DNA of 64,000 bases from Avibacterium volantium (GTDB lineage Bacteria > Pseudomonadota > Gammaproteobacteria > Enterobacterales > Pasteurellaceae), in NCBI RefSeq assembly GCF_900635775.1, contig NZ_LR134167.1, positions 1,521,001 to 1,585,000 of the forward strand, read 5' to 3'. This document shows positions 47,797 to 58,274 of the stretch, piece after piece (the first letter of the stretch is position 1; each line of letters begins with the position of its first letter). Under the pieces are notes generated by a model. It saw only the letters and a program-made list of their open reading frames with translations, did no database searches and had not been told where the DNA came from. Both the position numbers and the translations under genes were made by a program.

Positions 47797-48378
47797 ATGA
47801 CTGACTATATTTTATTAATTATTAGCACCGCACTTATCAATAACTTTGTCCTAGTGAAATTCCTAGGGCTTTGTCCTTTTATGGGGGTATCGAAAAAAAT
47901 CGAAACTGCCATTGGAATGGGACTTGCCACAATGTTTGTGCTAACCGTTGCTTCCCTTTGCTCCTATTTGATTGATCGCTATTTGCTCACGCCATTTAAT
48001 GGCAATTTTTTACGCACCTTAGTGTTTATTTTAGTGATCGCCGTGGTGGTGCAATTTACCGAAATGGTAATTCATAAAACCAGCCCAACCCTTTATCGTT
48101 TACTCGGTGTATTTTTGCCACTGATTACCACCAACTGTGCAGTGTTAGGCGTGGCCTTATTAAACGTCAATTTAGCCCATAATTTAACCCAATCTGTGAT
48201 TTACGGTTTTGGGGCTTCCCTTGGTTTTTCCCTTGTTTTAGTGCTATTTGCCGCCCTGCGTGAACGCCTTGCCGCCGCCGATGTGCCAATGCCTTTCCGT
48301 GGTGCGTCTATCGCCTTAATCACCGCAGGATTAATGTCCCTTGCCTTTATGGGCTTTGCTGGCATAGTGAGAGTGTAA
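47797..48378 (+). CDS. rsxA: Ion-translocating oxidoreductase subunit RsxA/RnfA
   Basis: 193 residues, the same as E. coli RsxA, with six membrane helices. It begins [32 protein letters not shown], nearly invariant in the family; the membrane cysteines in GLCPF and TTNCAVLG bind the intramembrane iron-sulfur cluster shared with RsxE. It is the first gene of rsxABCDGE, whose product moves electrons from NADH to reduced iron-sulfur proteins, coupled to ion flux, and in E. coli keeps SoxR reduced. Confidence 0.97.
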   Translation: MTDYILLIISTALINNFVLVKFLGLCPFMGVSKKIETAIGMGLATMFVLTVASLCSYLIDRYLLTPFNGNFLRTLVFILVIAVVVQFTEMVIHKTSPTLYRLLGVFLPLITTNCAVLGVALLNVNLAHNLTQSVIYGFGASLGFSLVLVLFAALRERLAAADVPMPFRGASIALITAGLMSLAFMGFAGIVRV

Positions 48379-48379
48379 A

Positions 48380-48976
48380 ATGACAACCTTATATTATGTT
48401 CTTCTCGCTATTAGCGTACTTGCTTTGATTTTTGGTGCGATTTTAGGCTTAGCTTCCATCAAATTAAAAGTACAAGCCGATCCTATCGTAGAAAAAATTG
48501 ATGCCCTACTACCGCAAAGCCAATGCGGACAATGCGGTTACCCCGGTTGTAAGCCTTATGCCGAAGCCATTGCACAAGGCGATGTGATTACCAAATGCGT
48601 TCCCGGTGGTCAACCACTTGTCGTTAAAATCGCCGATCTATTAGGCGTGGACGTGCCTGCAACGGATTTTGATGAAGAAGATAATGCGCCAAAAGTGGCA
48701 TTTATCCACGAAGATATGTGTATTGGTTGCACCAAATGTATTCAGGCCTGCCCTGTTGATGCCATTATTGGCACAAATAAAGCAATGCACACGGTAATTC
48801 CTGATCTTTGCACAGGCTGCGAACTCTGCGTTGCCCCTTGCCCAACAGATTGCATTTCAATGATAAAAATAGAACAAGACATTGATCATTGGGATTGGAA
48901 ATTCGATCCCAGCTTAACCATTCCCGTGGTAGAGATTACTGCAAGCAGCACGGATAATCAGGGAGCGGAAAAATAA
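48380..48976 (+). CDS. rsxB: Electron transport subunit RsxB/RnfB
   Basis: 198 residues. An N-terminal membrane helix (about 5-25) is followed by the four-cysteine 4Fe-4S motif [12 protein letters not shown] (about 50-62) and then two ferredoxin-type CxxCxxCxxxCP clusters ([12 protein letters not shown] and [12 protein letters not shown]). It is the terminal cluster-bearing cytoplasmic subunit. It starts 1 base after rsxA ends and overlaps rsxC by one base (TAATG). Confidence 0.97.
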   Translation: MTTLYYVLLAISVLALIFGAILGLASIKLKVQADPIVEKIDALLPQSQCGQCGYPGCKPYAEAIAQGDVITKCVPGGQPLVVKIADLLGVDVPATDFDEEDNAPKVAFIHEDMCIGCTKCIQACPVDAIIGTNKAMHTVIPDLCTGCELCVAPCPTDCISMIKIEQDIDHWDWKFDPSLTIPVVEITASSTDNQGAEK

Positions 48977-51765
48977 TGGCTGATGTATTAACCAATTTTA
49001 ATTCCGGTAAATTATGGGATTTCTCTGGTGGCATTCATCCACCTGAAATGAAATCTCAATCAAATCACACACCTATTCGCCCAGCGGATCTGGTGGAAAC
49101 CTACTATGTTCCGGTTAAACAGCACGCTGGTAATGCTGGAAATCTGCTAGTGAACGTTGGGGATAAAGTGCTAAAAGGTCAGCCATTAACGCAGGGGGAA
49201 GGCTTACGCAATTTGCCTGTCCACGCGCCAACTTCAGGCATTATCACGGCAATTGCGCCTTATATTGCCGCTCACCCCTCTGGTTTACCTGAACTAACCA
49301 TTCAAATTCAGGCAGACGGTAAAGATGAATGGCGTAAACAGCACCCGATTGAGGATTTCCTGAGCCAAACACCAGAACAGCTTATCGAAAAAATTTATCA
49401 CGCCGGCATTGCTGGCTTAGGCGGTGCGGTATTCCCAACTGCGGCTAAAATTCAATCGGCAGAAAATAAAGTAAAACTGCTGATTATCAATGGTGCAGAA
49501 TGTGAACCTTACATCACCTGTGATGATCGCTTAATGCAAGATCGTCCGAAAGAGATCATCGAAGGAATACGCATCTTACGCTATATTTTACGCCCTGAAA
49601 AAGTGGTTATTGCCATTGAGGACAACAAACCCAAGGCGGTGAAAGCCCTTAAACACGCCTTAAAAGGGGCTAATGATATTGAGATTCGCGTGATTCCCAC
49701 CAAATATCCTTCAGGTGCGGCAAAACAGCTTATCCAAGTGCTAACAGGCATTGAAGTACCGAGCGGTCAACGTTCTTCCAGCATTGGCGTGCTAATGCAC
49801 AATGTCGGCACGGCGTTTGCGATCAAAAGAGCGGTAATCAATGACGAACCGTTAATTGAACGCGTGGTTACGCTGACAGGTGATAAAATCCCACACAAAG
49901 GCAATCTTTTGGTTCGCTTTGGCATGCCGATTTCCGCCCTGTTGCAGCAAGTGGGTTATCAATATGACGCACGTTTCCCCGTGTTTATGGGGGGGCCAAT
50001 GATGGGCTTTATTTTGCCCAATCTCAACGCACCTGTAACAAAAGTCACTAACTGTTTGCTTGCCCCTGATCATTTTGAGTATGCTGAACCCGAGCCTGAG
50101 CAAGCCTGCATTCGCTGCTCTGCTTGCTCAGACGCTTGCCCTGTGCATTTAATGCCGCAGCAGCTATATTGGTTCGCGCGCAGTGAAGATCACCAAAAAT
50201 CCGAACAATATGCCCTGCAAGATTGCATTGAATGTGGCTTATGCGCTTATGTTTGCCCGAGCCACATTCCGCTTATTCAATATTTCCGTCAAGAAAAAGC
50301 AAAAATTTGGGAAATCAAAGAACAAGCGCAAAAATCCCACGAAGCGAAATTACGTTTCGAGGCACGCCAAGCGCGTTTAGAAAAAGAAGAACAAGCCCGC
50401 AAAGCGCGTACCCAACGTGCCGCTGAAGCTCGCCGTGAAGAAATCGCCAAACAGAAAGGCGTTGATCCTGTTCAAGCCGCATTAGAACGTTTAAAAGCGA
50501 AAAAACAAAGCGACAGCGAAAGCCTAAATGTAAAAACTTTTGTGGACGAGAAAGGCCAGCTGCAACCAGATAATTCCGACATTATGGCACAACGCAAAGC
50601 ACGCCGCTTAGCTCGCCAACAAGCTGAACAAGAAAATGCAACGTCCGCAGATCAACCGCAAGAAAACTCAGCGCAAAATACTGGGCAAAATCGCACCGCA
50701 CTTGATGCAAATCCCGATCCTAAGAAAGCTGCTATCGCAGCCGCACTTGCTCGAGCGAAATCCAAAAAACAAGCTCAGAACGGCACAGTTCAACCTGCAA
50801 GTTCAGCAGAAAAACCTGTTGAAAATCAAGGTGTAGCCGAACAAGCTCAAAGCCAAAGTGCGGCTGAAAAAACACAAGAAAAAACGCAAGAAAACTCCAC
50901 CGCACTTGATCCGAAAAAAGCGGCAATCGCTGCAGCCATTGCACGAGCAAAAGCAAAAAAACAAGCTCAGAACAGCACGGTTCAATCTGCAAATTCCGCA
51001 GAGAAGCGCGTGGAAAATCAAGGTGTAGCCGAACAAGCTCAAAACCAAAGTGCGGTCGAAAAAACAAAAGAAAAAACGCAAGAAAACTCCACCGCGCTTG
51101 ATCCGAAAAAAGCCGCAATCGCTGCGGCCATTGCACGAGCGAAAGCGAAAAAACAAGCTCAGAACGATACAGTTCAATCTTCAGGCTCAGCTGAGAATAG
51201 TGTGGAAAATCAAGGTTTAGCCGAACAAGTGGAAAACCAAAGTGCGGTCGAAAAAACACAAGAAAAAACGCAAGAAAATTCTACCGCGCTTGATCCGAAA
51301 AAAGCCGCAATCGCTGCGGCCATTGCTCGAGCGAAAGCCAAAAAGCAAGCTCAGAATGGTACGGAACAACCTGTAATCCCAGCGGAAAAGAGTGTGGAAA
51401 ATCAAGGGGTAGCCGAACAAGCAGAAACCCAAAGTGCGGCTGAAAAAACAAAAGAAAAAACGCAAGAAAATTCCACCGCGCTTGATCCGAAAAAAGCCGC
51501 TATTGCTGCAGCCATTGCTCGAGCAAAAGCCAAAAAGCAAGCTCAGAACGATACAGCTCAATCTGCAAATTCCGCAGAGAAAAATGTGGAAAATCAAAGT
51601 TTAGCCGAACAAGTGGAAACCCAAAGTGCGGTCGAAAAAACAAAAGAAAAAACGCCAGAAAATTCCACCGCACTTGATCCGAAAAAAGCGGCTATTGCTG
51701 CAGCGATTGCACGGGCAAAAGCGAAGAAACAAGCAAAAGAAAATCGATCCCAAGAAAAAGAATAA
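48976..51765 (+). CDS. rsxC: RsxC/RnfC with an expanded repeat tail
   Basis: 929 residues, well above the 740 of E. coli. The N-terminal lipoyl-like and NADH/FMN-binding domains (about 40-340, including [15 protein letters not shown]) are followed by two 4Fe-4S motifs ([12 protein letters not shown] and [12 protein letters not shown], about 375-430). After residue 430 comes a charged coiled-coil tail. From residue 581 the motif [21 protein letters not shown] occurs six times at exactly 64-residue spacing (581, 645, 709, 773, 837, 901). RsxC is the NADH-oxidising subunit; the tail's role is unknown. An Ala/Lys-rich tail exists in other RsxC proteins, but copy number differs. Confidence 0.96.
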   Translation: MADVLTNFNSGKLWDFSGGIHPPEMKSQSNHTPIRPADLVETYYVPVKQHAGNAGNLLVNVGDKVLKGQPLTQGEGLRNLPVHAPTSGIITAIAPYIAAHPSGLPELTIQIQADGKDEWRKQHPIEDFLSQTPEQLIEKIYHAGIAGLGGAVFPTAAKIQSAENKVKLLIINGAECEPYITCDDRLMQDRPKEIIEGIRILRYILRPEKVVIAIEDNKPKAVKALKHALKGANDIEIRVIPTKYPSGAAKQLIQVLTGIEVPSGQRSSSIGVLMHNVGTAFAIKRAVINDEPLIERVVTLTGDKIPHKGNLLVRFGMPISALLQQVGYQYDARFPVFMGGPMMGFILPNLNAPVTKVTNCLLAPDHFEYAEPEPEQACIRCSACSDACPVHLMPQQLYWFARSEDHQKSEQYALQDCIECGLCAYVCPSHIPLIQYFRQEKAKIWEIKEQAQKSHEAKLRFEARQARLEKEEQARKARTQRAAEARREEIAKQKGVDPVQAALERLKAKKQSDSESLNVKTFVDEKGQLQPDNSDIMAQRKARRLARQQAEQENATSADQPQENSAQNTGQNRTALDANPDPKKAAIAAALARAKSKKQAQNGTVQPASSAEKPVENQGVAEQAQSQSAAEKTQEKTQENSTALDPKKAAIAAAIARAKAKKQAQNSTVQSANSAEKRVENQGVAEQAQNQSAVEKTKEKTQENSTALDPKKAAIAAAIARAKAKKQAQNDTVQSSGSAENSVENQGLAEQVENQSAVEKTQEKTQENSTALDPKKAAIAAAIARAKAKKQAQNGTEQPVIPAEKSVENQGVAEQAETQSAAEKTKEKTQENSTALDPKKAAIAAAIARAKAKKQAQNDTAQSANSAEKNVENQSLAEQVETQSAVEKTKEKTPENSTALDPKKAAIAAAIARAKAKKQAKENRSQEKE
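50716..51750 (+). repeat. 192-bp in-frame tandem repeats in rsxC
   Basis: The codons for DPKK start at 50716, 50908, 51100, 51292, 51484 and 51676, exactly 192 bases apart: five full units plus a last partial one. Each unit contains two slots where the uptake signal sits in the coding frame. Perfect forward copies occur at 51048, 51240 and 51624, and perfect reverse copies at 50695, 50899 and 51667; other units have one-base variants. Confidence 0.92.
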
Positions 51766-51774
51766 GGTTTAGCA

Positions 51775-52848
51775 ATGTTTAAAATGATGAGTTCGCCACA
51801 CACCCACTCGGGCAAATTGACTGCTCGTATTATGCTGTGGGTTGCGTTGGCAATGTTGCCTGCATTGGGCGCACAAGTTTATTATTTTGGTTTTGGTGTG
51901 TTAATTCAAAGCCTGCTCGCCATTTCCCTTGCGTTAGTGTTGGAATTTATGGTTACGCGCTTACGCAAAAAGCCAAACCTGTTTTATATCAGTGATTTCA
52001 GCGTGGTGCTAACGGCATTAATGCTCGCAATGGCGATCCCACCTTACGCACCTTATTGGGTGATTTTGATCGGGACATTCTGCGCGGTCATTTTAGGCAA
52101 GCACGTTTACGGTGGCTTGGGGCAAAATCTGTTTAACCCTGCAATGGTGGGGTATGTGGTGTTGCTCATTTCTTTCCCTGTGCAAATGACGGCTTGGCTG
52201 CCGCCCGTGGCGTTATTAAATGAGCCACCTAGCTTGCAAGATGCTTATCAGCTGATTTTCCACGGCATTACTACGGACGGCTTCAGCCTGCATCAATTAG
52301 CCAATTCCATTGATGGGATTACCCAAGCCACACCATTGGATTCCGTCAAAACCGCAAGCAAAATTAATATGGCGATAAGCGAAATTAATCAATCCCCTAT
52401 TTTTGTCGAAGTAATGCCTTTTGAGAGTGAACTCAATCTTGGTTTAGGTTGGGCGCAAATCAATCTTTTCTTTTTACTTGGCGGTGTTTTCCTAATTTGG
52501 AAGAAAATTATTCATTGGCAAATTCCTACCGCCTTTTTAGCCACAATGTTACTGGTAAGCGGTATTCACTGGCTTACTTCTTCTTATGCACCAAGCCCTT
52601 TATGGCAGTGGTTTAGTGGAGCAACAATGTTCGGCGCATTTTATATTGCCACCGACCCTGTCACATCTTCAATCACGCCAAAAGGAAAACTGATTTTCGG
52701 TGCGATTGTGGGCTTGCTTGTGTGCCTAATTCGCTTTAATGGCAACTACCCTGATGGCGTGGCATTTGCTGTGTTACTGGCAAATATTTGTGTGCCACTG
52801 ATTGATCACTACACTCGCCCGCGCGTGGCTGGATACAAAAGGAAATAA
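51775..52848 (+). CDS. rsxD: Ion-translocating oxidoreductase subunit RsxD/RnfD
   Basis: 357 residues, against 352 in E. coli, with about nine or ten membrane helices in the NqrB/RnfD family. It begins [26 protein letters not shown], a family hallmark. [11 protein letters not shown] (about 182-192) is in the region that carries the FMN-linked threonine in Rnf[25 protein letters not shown] is also conserved. It lies 9 bases after rsxC. Confidence 0.96.
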   Translation: MFKMMSSPHTHSGKLTARIMLWVALAMLPALGAQVYYFGFGVLIQSLLAISLALVLEFMVTRLRKKPNLFYISDFSVVLTALMLAMAIPPYAPYWVILIGTFCAVILGKHVYGGLGQNLFNPAMVGYVVLLISFPVQMTAWLPPVALLNEPPSLQDAYQLIFHGITTDGFSLHQLANSIDGITQATPLDSVKTASKINMAISEINQSPIFVEVMPFESELNLGLGWAQINLFFLLGGVFLIWKKIIHWQIPTAFLATMLLVSGIHWLTSSYAPSPLWQWFSGATMFGAFYIATDPVTSSITPKGKLIFGAIVGLLVCLIRFNGNYPDGVAFAVLLANICVPLIDHYTRPRVAGYKRK

Positions 52849-52851
52849 GCA

Positions 52852-53478
52852 ATGCAAACGGTAAAAATTAGTACCCGTTATGGCGTGATCTTGGGCATTA
52901 TTGCGTTAATTTGCACCGCACTTTCTACCGCTGTGTATTTCTTAACGAAAGCCCCTATTGAGCAAGCCATCGCCAAACAACAAGCGGAATTACTTGCGCA
53001 AATTATTCCACCGCAAAGTTACGATAATGATTTGCTCGCCAGTTGCTCTCAGCCTGATTTTGCTGAAGCCAAAACCTTACGCATTGAGAAAATTTGTATC
53101 GCAGAGAAAAATCATCAGCCTGTGGCTTATGCTTATGAAACCATTGCGCCAGATGGCTATTCAGGCAATATTCGCTTTCTGGTAGGGATTACACCACAGG
53201 GCGAAGTGCTAGGTTTGCGCGTGCTTGAACACAAAGAAACCCCGGGCTTAGGTGATAAAATTGAACTGCGTATTTCTGATTGGGTGCAGGGCTTTAATCA
53301 ACAAAAAATCAGTGCTGATAATCTCAATGATTGGGCGGTAAAAAAAGATGGCGGTAAATTCGATCAATTTACTGGCGCAACCATTACACCGCGCGCTATC
53401 GTCAATCAAACCAAGCGTTCAGCCTTGCCATTATTGCAACAAATGAATAATAACGCGGTGAAACAGGAGCAAAACTAA
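52852..53478 (+). CDS. rsxG: Ion-translocating oxidoreductase subunit RsxG/RnfG
   Basis: 208 residues, against 206 in E. coli. One N-terminal membrane helix (about 10-30, [21 protein letters not shown]) anchors a periplasmic FMN-binding domain. The covalent FMN site is TGATIT ([15 protein letters not shown], about 175), and [10 protein letters not shown] is the second family motif. It starts 3 bases after rsxD and overlaps rsxE by one base. Confidence 0.96.
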   Translation: MQTVKISTRYGVILGIIALICTALSTAVYFLTKAPIEQAIAKQQAELLAQIIPPQSYDNDLLASCSQPDFAEAKTLRIEKICIAEKNHQPVAYAYETIAPDGYSGNIRFLVGITPQGEVLGLRVLEHKETPGLGDKIELRISDWVQGFNQQKISADNLNDWAVKKDGGKFDQFTGATITPRAIVNQTKRSALPLLQQMNNNAVKQEQN

Positions 53479-54227
53479 TGCAAGAAAATCACGAAAAAAA
53501 CCACCGCACTTTAGAGCATACATCAGAAACTGCAATGGATTTGGCCTCCATTGAACCACAACAACCGCAACAAAGCGTGCCAACTGGGCTAAAAAGCCAA
53601 TGGAGCGAATTATTTAAACAAGGTTTTTGGCATAATAACCCCGCTCTTGTGCAACTGTTGGGACTTTGTCCGCTACTTGCGGTGTCTAGCTCGGCAACCA
53701 ACGCCCTTGGTTTGGGCATTGCCACTATTGCGGTATTAATCTGTACCAATGTGGTGGTTTCGTTGTTCCGCAAGCATATTCCGCACGCCATTCGTATTCC
53801 TATTTATGTGATGATTATCGCCACCACGGTAACTATTGTGCAGCTGATTATGAATGCCTACACTTATACGCTTTATCAATCCTTAGGGATCTTCATTCCT
53901 TTGATTGTAACAAACTGTATTGTCATTGGCCGCGCGGAAGCCTTTGCGTCAAAAAATGGCGTATTGCTTTCGCTCTTTGATGGCTTTGCTATGGGCGTGG
54001 GAATGGCATTCAGCTTGTTTGTGCTAGGCGCAATTCGTGAAGTGTTAGGCACGGGCAAACTGTTTATGGGAATGGAAAACCTGCTCGGCAACTGGGCAAC
54101 GGCGTTACATTTAAACCTTTTTGAGCTAAACAGTAGCTTTTTGCTCGCTATTCTCCCCCCAGGGGCATTCCTTGGTTTAGGGCTAATTTTGGCGATGAAA
54201 AACTTAATTGATAATAAAAAACAATAA
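53478..54227 (+). CDS. rsxE: Ion-translocating oxidoreductase subunit RsxE/RnfE
   Basis: 249 residues, longer than the 231 of E. coli because of a polar 35-residue N-terminal extension (about 1-40, rich in His, Glu and Gln) that includes an in-frame uptake signal. The core has six membrane helices with [27 protein letters not shown] and the [15 protein letters not shown] block. An internal start cannot be excluded, but the TAATG coupling to rsxG favours this one. It pairs with RsxA around the membrane iron-sulfur cluster. Confidence 0.94.
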   Translation: MQENHEKNHRTLEHTSETAMDLASIEPQQPQQSVPTGLKSQWSELFKQGFWHNNPALVQLLGLCPLLAVSSSATNALGLGIATIAVLICTNVVVSLFRKHIPHAIRIPIYVMIIATTVTIVQLIMNAYTYTLYQSLGIFIPLIVTNCIVIGRAEAFASKNGVLLSLFDGFAMGVGMAFSLFVLGAIREVLGTGKLFMGMENLLGNWATALHLNLFELNSSFLLAILPPGAFLGLGLILAMKNLIDNKKQ

Positions 54228-54232
54228 ACACA

Positions 54233-54868
54233 ATGAATAAACAAAAACGCATTGAAATCTTAACTCGACTGCGGGATCAAAATCCCCACCCCACAACAGA
54301 ATTAAATTATAATTCGCCCTTTGAATTATTGATTGCGGTGATTTTGTCTGCGCAAGCCACAGATAAAGGGGTGAATAAAGCCACGGCGAAACTGTTCCCT
54401 GTAGCGAACACTCCACAAGCGATTTTAGATCTGGGGTTAGACGGCTTAAAGAGCTATATCAAAACCATTGGGCTATTTAATAGCAAAGCGGAAAATATTA
54501 TTAAAACCTGCCGTGATCTGATTGAAAAACACAATGGCGAAATTCCCCAAACCCGTGAAGAACTTGAAGCCTTAGCAGGGGTTGGGCGCAAAACCGCGAA
54601 TGTGGTGTTAAATACCGCCTTTGGTCAGCCGACTATTGCGGTGGATACGCATATTTTCCGCGTCTGCAATCGCACCAACTTTGCCCCCGGTAAAACCGTG
54701 TTGCAAGTGGAAGAAAAATTACTCAAGGTTGTGCCAGCAGAATTTAAAGTCGATGTGCATCATTGGCTCATTTTGCACGGACGTTACACCTGCATTGCGC
54801 GCAAGCCACGTTGCGGTTCTTGTATTATTGAAGATCTTTGTGAATACAAAGACAAAACTGAAAATTAA
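54233..54868 (+). CDS. nth: Endonuclease III (DNA glycosylase/AP lyase)
   Basis: 211 residues, identical in length to E. coli Nth. The helix-hairpin-helix LEALAGVGRKTANVVLN contains the catalytic Lys, the catalytic Asp is in IAVDTHIFRV, and the C-terminal 4Fe-4S ligands show the C-x6-C-x2-C-x5-C spacing (CIARKPRCGSCIIEDLC). It removes oxidised pyrimidines. It lies 5 bases after rsxE, as in E. coli; sharing an operon with an iron-sulfur electron-transfer complex may reflect oxidative stress needs. Confidence 0.97.
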   Translation: MNKQKRIEILTRLRDQNPHPTTELNYNSPFELLIAVILSAQATDKGVNKATAKLFPVANTPQAILDLGLDGLKSYIKTIGLFNSKAENIIKTCRDLIEKHNGEIPQTREELEALAGVGRKTANVVLNTAFGQPTIAVDTHIFRVCNRTNFAPGKTVLQVEEKLLKVVPAEFKVDVHHWLILHGRYTCIARKPRCGSCIIEDLCEYKDKTEN

Positions 54869-54876
54869 GGTAGTTT

Positions 54877-56244
54877 ATGAAAACAAAAAAATCTGAACGA
54901 CAAACTTGGTCAAGCCGATTAACCTATATTATGACTGTCGCTGGCGCAACCGTAGGGTTTGGTGCAACGTGGCGTTTCCCTTATTTAGTGGGAGAAAACG
55001 GTGGCGGTGCATACGTTTTATTATTCTGCATTGCGATGATCGTCATCGGTATTCCAATGATCTTAGTGGAAAACGTGATTGGTCGCCGCTTGCGTGTAAA
55101 TTCGATTGATGCCTTTGAAGATAAACTCACCGCCAAACCCCACTCAAAATATTGGAAAATCATTGGTTATATGGGCTTGCTCGGTGCGTTCGGCATTATG
55201 GCTTATTATATGGTGCTTGGCGGCTGGGTGATGAATTATATTATCAGCCTGATTTCTGGCAGTCTGGATATTTCTAGCACCATCAGCAAAGACTATGCCA
55301 AAACCTTCTATGAACAAAGCATCAGTAATAGTCCGCTCCAAATCGCCCTGTACACCTTTATTTTTGTGGCCATCAACTATGTGATTTTAGCTAAAGGGAT
55401 TATCGGGGGTATTGAGCGTTCGGTGAAATATTTAATGCCATTGCTGTTTGTGTTTTTAATTGGAATGGTGATCCGCAACATCACTTTACCCGGTGCGGCG
55501 GAAGGGATTATTTATTATCTCAAACCTGATTTTTCTAAAATTACACCACAGTTATTTATTATGGTGCTAGGCCAAGTTTTCTTTGCTCTGAGTTTAGGTT
55601 TTGGTGTGCTAATCACCCTTTCAAGCTACCTCAGCAAGGAAGAAAACTTAGTGCAAACCGCTGTAATCACAGGGTTTACCAATACCGTTATTGCGGTTTT
55701 AGCGGGCTTTATGATTTTTCCGTCTTTATTCAGCTTTGGCATTGAGCCGAACGCAGGCCCAACACTGGTTTTCCAAAGTTTGCCAATTGTATTCTCACAT
55801 ATGTGGGCAGGACGAATTTTCGCCATTATCTTCTTTAGTTTATTGCTGATTGCAGCGCTCACTACTTCTATCACGATTTATGAAGTCATTATCACCGCAC
55901 TTCAAGAAAAGCTCAGAATGCGCCGTGGAAAAGCCATTGCTTTAACCCTTGGCGGCATTTTCTTGCTCGGTAATATTCCTTCTATTTTGAGCGATAACTT
56001 ACTGAAAGATTACACCTTCTTCGGCAAAAGCATTTTCGACGCCTTTGATTATGTGAGCGGAAATATTCTCTTTTTACTCACCGCACTTGGCTGCGCCATT
56101 TTCGTGGGCTTTGTGCTTAAAGACGAAGCTAAAAAAGAACTTTCCAATAAACCAAATTCCACTTTCACAAAAATTTGGTTTAATTATGTGAAATATGTCG
56201 TGCCATTGATTATTTTGGTGATTTTTGTGAGTAATTTAATTTAA
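54877..56244 (+). CDS. Sodium-dependent transporter, NSS (LeuT) family
   Basis: 455 residues with 11-12 membrane helices. The NSS start is clear: WSSRLTYIMTVAGATVGFGATWRFPYLVGENGGGAYVLLF, covering the unwound TM1 sodium and substrate site, where the usual GNxWRFP reads GATWRFP. Substrates in this family are mostly amino acids such as leucine, tryptophan or tyrosine; which one is not shown. It begins 8 bases after nth and is the last gene before a terminator, so it may be read from the rsx operon. Confidence 0.9.
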   Translation: MKTKKSERQTWSSRLTYIMTVAGATVGFGATWRFPYLVGENGGGAYVLLFCIAMIVIGIPMILVENVIGRRLRVNSIDAFEDKLTAKPHSKYWKIIGYMGLLGAFGIMAYYMVLGGWVMNYIISLISGSLDISSTISKDYAKTFYEQSISNSPLQIALYTFIFVAINYVILAKGIIGGIERSVKYLMPLLFVFLIGMVIRNITLPGAAEGIIYYLKPDFSKITPQLFIMVLGQVFFALSLGFGVLITLSSYLSKEENLVQTAVITGFTNTVIAVLAGFMIFPSLFSFGIEPNAGPTLVFQSLPIVFSHMWAGRIFAIIFFSLLLIAALTTSITIYEVIITALQEKLRMRRGKAIALTLGGIFLLGNIPSILSDNLLKDYTFFGKSIFDAFDYVSGNILFLLTALGCAIFVGFVLKDEAKKELSNKPNSTFTKIWFNYVKYVVPLIILVIFVSNLI

Positions 56245-56260
56245 CCTGTTTTCCTATAAA

Positions 56261-56292
56261 AATAAGGAGCTGATTTTTTTCAGCCCCTTATT
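56261..56292. terminator. Terminator after the NSS transporter gene
   Basis: AATAAGGAGCTGA pairs with TCAGCCCCTTATT (one mismatch) around a T-rich loop, followed by TTTTTT. It lies between convergent genes and may serve metX too. Confidence 0.8.
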
Positions 56293-56310
56293 TTTTCACT
56301 ATGTGCTAAA

Positions 56311-57390
56311 TTAATGGCTTTCTAATCCATTGCGAATTAGCGTTTCAAACGCATCATAAGCCACCAAAAAGGCATCGTGGCCGTAATCGGAAGGGAATTC
56401 GTGATAGCTCAAATCAACGCCAGCTTGTTCAAGCATTGCTTTACTTTTTCTCACGTCCACGGCTTTGAAAAGCTGATCATTAGTCACCCCAATTAAAGTA
56501 TAACGTGCCTTAATACGCGACAATGCCTGCTCTGTACTTTCATAACCCAACGCAGGATCGTACAAATCCAATGCGCGCAGCAAATGCAAATAGCTGTTAG
56601 CATCAAAACGGTCGAGAAATTTTTGCCCTTGATAACTGAGATAGGATTCCACCTGGAAATAATCGCCCCAATACTGCCCTTCTACTTTCGTGGCGCGTCC
56701 AAAGGCTTTGGCTAGCTGAATATCGGTGCGATAAGTCAGCATTCCTAACATTCGCGCAATTGCTAGCCCTTGCGAGGGCGGTTCACCGTCATAATAATCG
56801 CCATTATTAAAATTAGGATCGGTGATAATGGCTTGGCGCATAACGTGATTAAACCCAATGGCTTCTGCACTAAAATAAAGAGAAGAGCAAAGATTGACGA
56901 TATTATCCATAAAATCTGGATAATCAATTGCCCATTGAGTGGCTTGCATTCCGCCGAACGAACCACCAACAATGCCTTTTAAATGGGGAATTTCAAGATA
57001 ATCGATCAGGGCTTTTTGCACCTTGACAATATCCTGCACAAGGATATGCGGAAACTGGCTGCCATAAGGCTTTTGTGTCTGTGGATTGATTGATGCAGGT
57101 CCTGTTGTGCCTTTGCAGCCACCTAGCACGTTAGAGCAAATGAAAAAATATTTTGACGTATCTAACGCCAAGCCCTCTCCCATAAAATTTTGCCACCAAC
57201 CTGCTTGATTAGGATCATCATTATAGGGTTCAGCATCGCCGGTTAAGGCGTGACAAATCAGTACCGCATTGCTTTTATCCGCATTCAATTTGCCATAGGT
57301 TTGGTAGGCAACATCAATATGCCCAAGTTCCCCACCTAAGGTAAGTTTGAGCGGTGTTTGTGTAAAGAGTGTTGCTGTTTGTACTGCCAT
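56311..57390 (-). CDS. metX: Homoserine O-acetyltransferase
   Basis: 359 residues of the alpha/beta hydrolase fold. The nucleophile is Ser144 in [13 protein letters not shown], the oxyanion and entry motif is [15 protein letters not shown], and the C-terminal Asp-His pair is visible in [12 protein letters not shown]. It acetylates homoserine for methionine synthesis; enteric bacteria use the unrelated MetA instead. Three tandem MET boxes stand just upstream of the promoter, so repression by MetJ with S-adenosylmethionine is expected. Confidence 0.95.
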   Translation of the reverse strand: MAVQTATLFTQTPLKLTLGGELGHIDVAYQTYGKLNADKSNAVLICHALTGDAEPYNDDPNQAGWWQNFMGEGLALDTSKYFFICSNVLGGCKGTTGPASINPQTQKPYGSQFPHILVQDIVKVQKALIDYLEIPHLKGIVGGSFGGMQATQWAIDYPDFMDNIVNLCSSLYFSAEAIGFNHVMRQAIITDPNFNNGDYYDGEPPSQGLAIARMLGMLTYRTDIQLAKAFGRATKVEGQYWGDYFQVESYLSYQGQKFLDRFDANSYLHLLRALDLYDPALGYESTEQALSRIKARYTLIGVTNDQLFKAVDVRKSKAMLEQAGVDLSYHEFPSDYGHDAFLVAYDAFETLIRNGLESH

Positions 57391-57438
57391 TTCCTATCCA
57401 TTACTTCATTGATGCGATCTTGCCAAGGTAGGCTACAT

Positions 57439-57467
57439 AAACTACCCTTAGCCCTATACCTTGTCAA
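57439..57467 (-). promoter_or_regulatory. metX promoter
   Basis: On the reverse strand, a perfect -35 TTGACA (57467-57462), 17 bases, -10 TAGTTT (57444-57439), 49 bases before the metX start. Confidence 0.7.
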
Positions 57468-57475
57468 GAAATTTT

Positions 57476-57499
57476 AGACGTCTAAACTTCTAGACGTAT
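57476..57499. promoter_or_regulatory. Three tandem MetJ boxes
   Basis: Consecutive 8-mers AGACGTCT (perfect consensus), AAACTTCT and AGACGTAT run from 57476 to 57499. They end 9 bases upstream of the metX -35 hexamer. This is the cooperative tandem array typical of MetJ operators. They may also affect sanA, which starts 68 bases further on. Confidence 0.85.
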
Positions 57500-57566
57500 T
57501 TTAGAATAAATTTACTTGAATTTACTAGTATTTTTTATTATTTTGATGCTCAAGATGTAAAAAAAT

Positions 57567-58274
57567 ATGAATTTTATGCTGAAATCCTTTTTCCGTTACC
57601 TTTTTTCTTTTCGGTGGTTTAACGCTCTGCCTCGAAAATTTCTACGGTATTGCCTATTCCTCATTTTTCTTTGCGGACTATTGCTTGTGCTTGTTGATCA
57701 AGCGATTGGCTTTTACGTTCGCCAAGGTATTTATACGGATATAAAAAAACTGCCCTATCGTCCTTATGGCTTAGTGCTAGGCACGTCAAAATATTTCAGC
57801 AAAAATACGCCAAATTTGTTCTATTCTTATCGACTATTAGCCGCGAATAACCTATTTAAAGAACGGAAAGTGGATTATTTATTGCTTAGCGGAGATAACC
57901 GCACGGTGGAATATAACGAACCACGCACTATGTTCAAAGATTTGAAGAAAATGGGCGTGCCAGAAGAATTTATGTATTTGGACTATGCAGGGTTTCGTAC
58001 CTTAGATTCCGTGATCCGCGCTGATCAAGTGTTTAAAGCCCATTCTATCACCATCATTACACAGCGTTTTCATTGTGAACGGGCTTTATTCATTGCCAAA
58101 TATCATAATATTGACGCAATCTGCTTTGCGGCGGAATACCCAAGTGGCTATACCTTTGTGCGCTTCCGTGAGTTTTTTGCTCGTTTACAGGCGGTATTGG
58201 ATCTTCTTGTGGAAAAAGAACCGCACTTTTTAGGCAAGCCAGAACCGCTACCGCCACCGCCTTTCTCCGATTAA
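57567..58274 (+). CDS. sanA: SanA-like envelope protein (DUF218/ElyC family)
   Basis: 235 residues, against 239 in E. coli SanA. One N-terminal membrane helix (about 28-50, FLRYCLFLIFLCGLLLVLVDQAIG) precedes a DUF218 domain with LVLGTSKY, LLLSGDNRTVEYNEPRTM and the C-terminal ITQRFHCERALFIAKY. SanA affects envelope barrier function, as mutants become vancomycin-sensitive at high temperature; its chemistry is unresolved. Its stop overlaps the convergent cra stop by 4 bases (TTAA). The tail is Pro-rich. Confidence 0.92.
   Translation: MNFMLKSFFRYLFSFRWFNALPRKFLRYCLFLIFLCGLLLVLVDQAIGFYVRQGIYTDIKKLPYRPYGLVLGTSKYFSKNTPNLFYSYRLLAANNLFKERKVDYLLLSGDNRTVEYNEPRTMFKDLKKMGVPEEFMYLDYAGFRTLDSVIRADQVFKAHSITIITQRFHCERALFIAKYHNIDAICFAAEYPSGYTFVRFREFFARLQAVLDLLVEKEPHFLGKPEPLPPPPFSD

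Noticed and set aside
50732..51597. Long open frames on the reverse strand opposite the rsxC repeats
   Set aside because: They mirror the tandem repeat and are rich in Phe, Leu, Cys and Arg, as expected when Lys/Ala/Gln-rich coding repeats are read backwards. There are no ribosome sites.
50695..51750. CRISPR-like periodic array
   Set aside because: The period is 192 bases and nearly the whole unit is conserved in frame, so this is a protein-coding tandem repeat and not spacers between short repeats.
57400..57566. SAM riboswitch upstream of metX
   Set aside because: No conserved aptamer helices were seen; the MET boxes and a TTGACA promoter explain the region.
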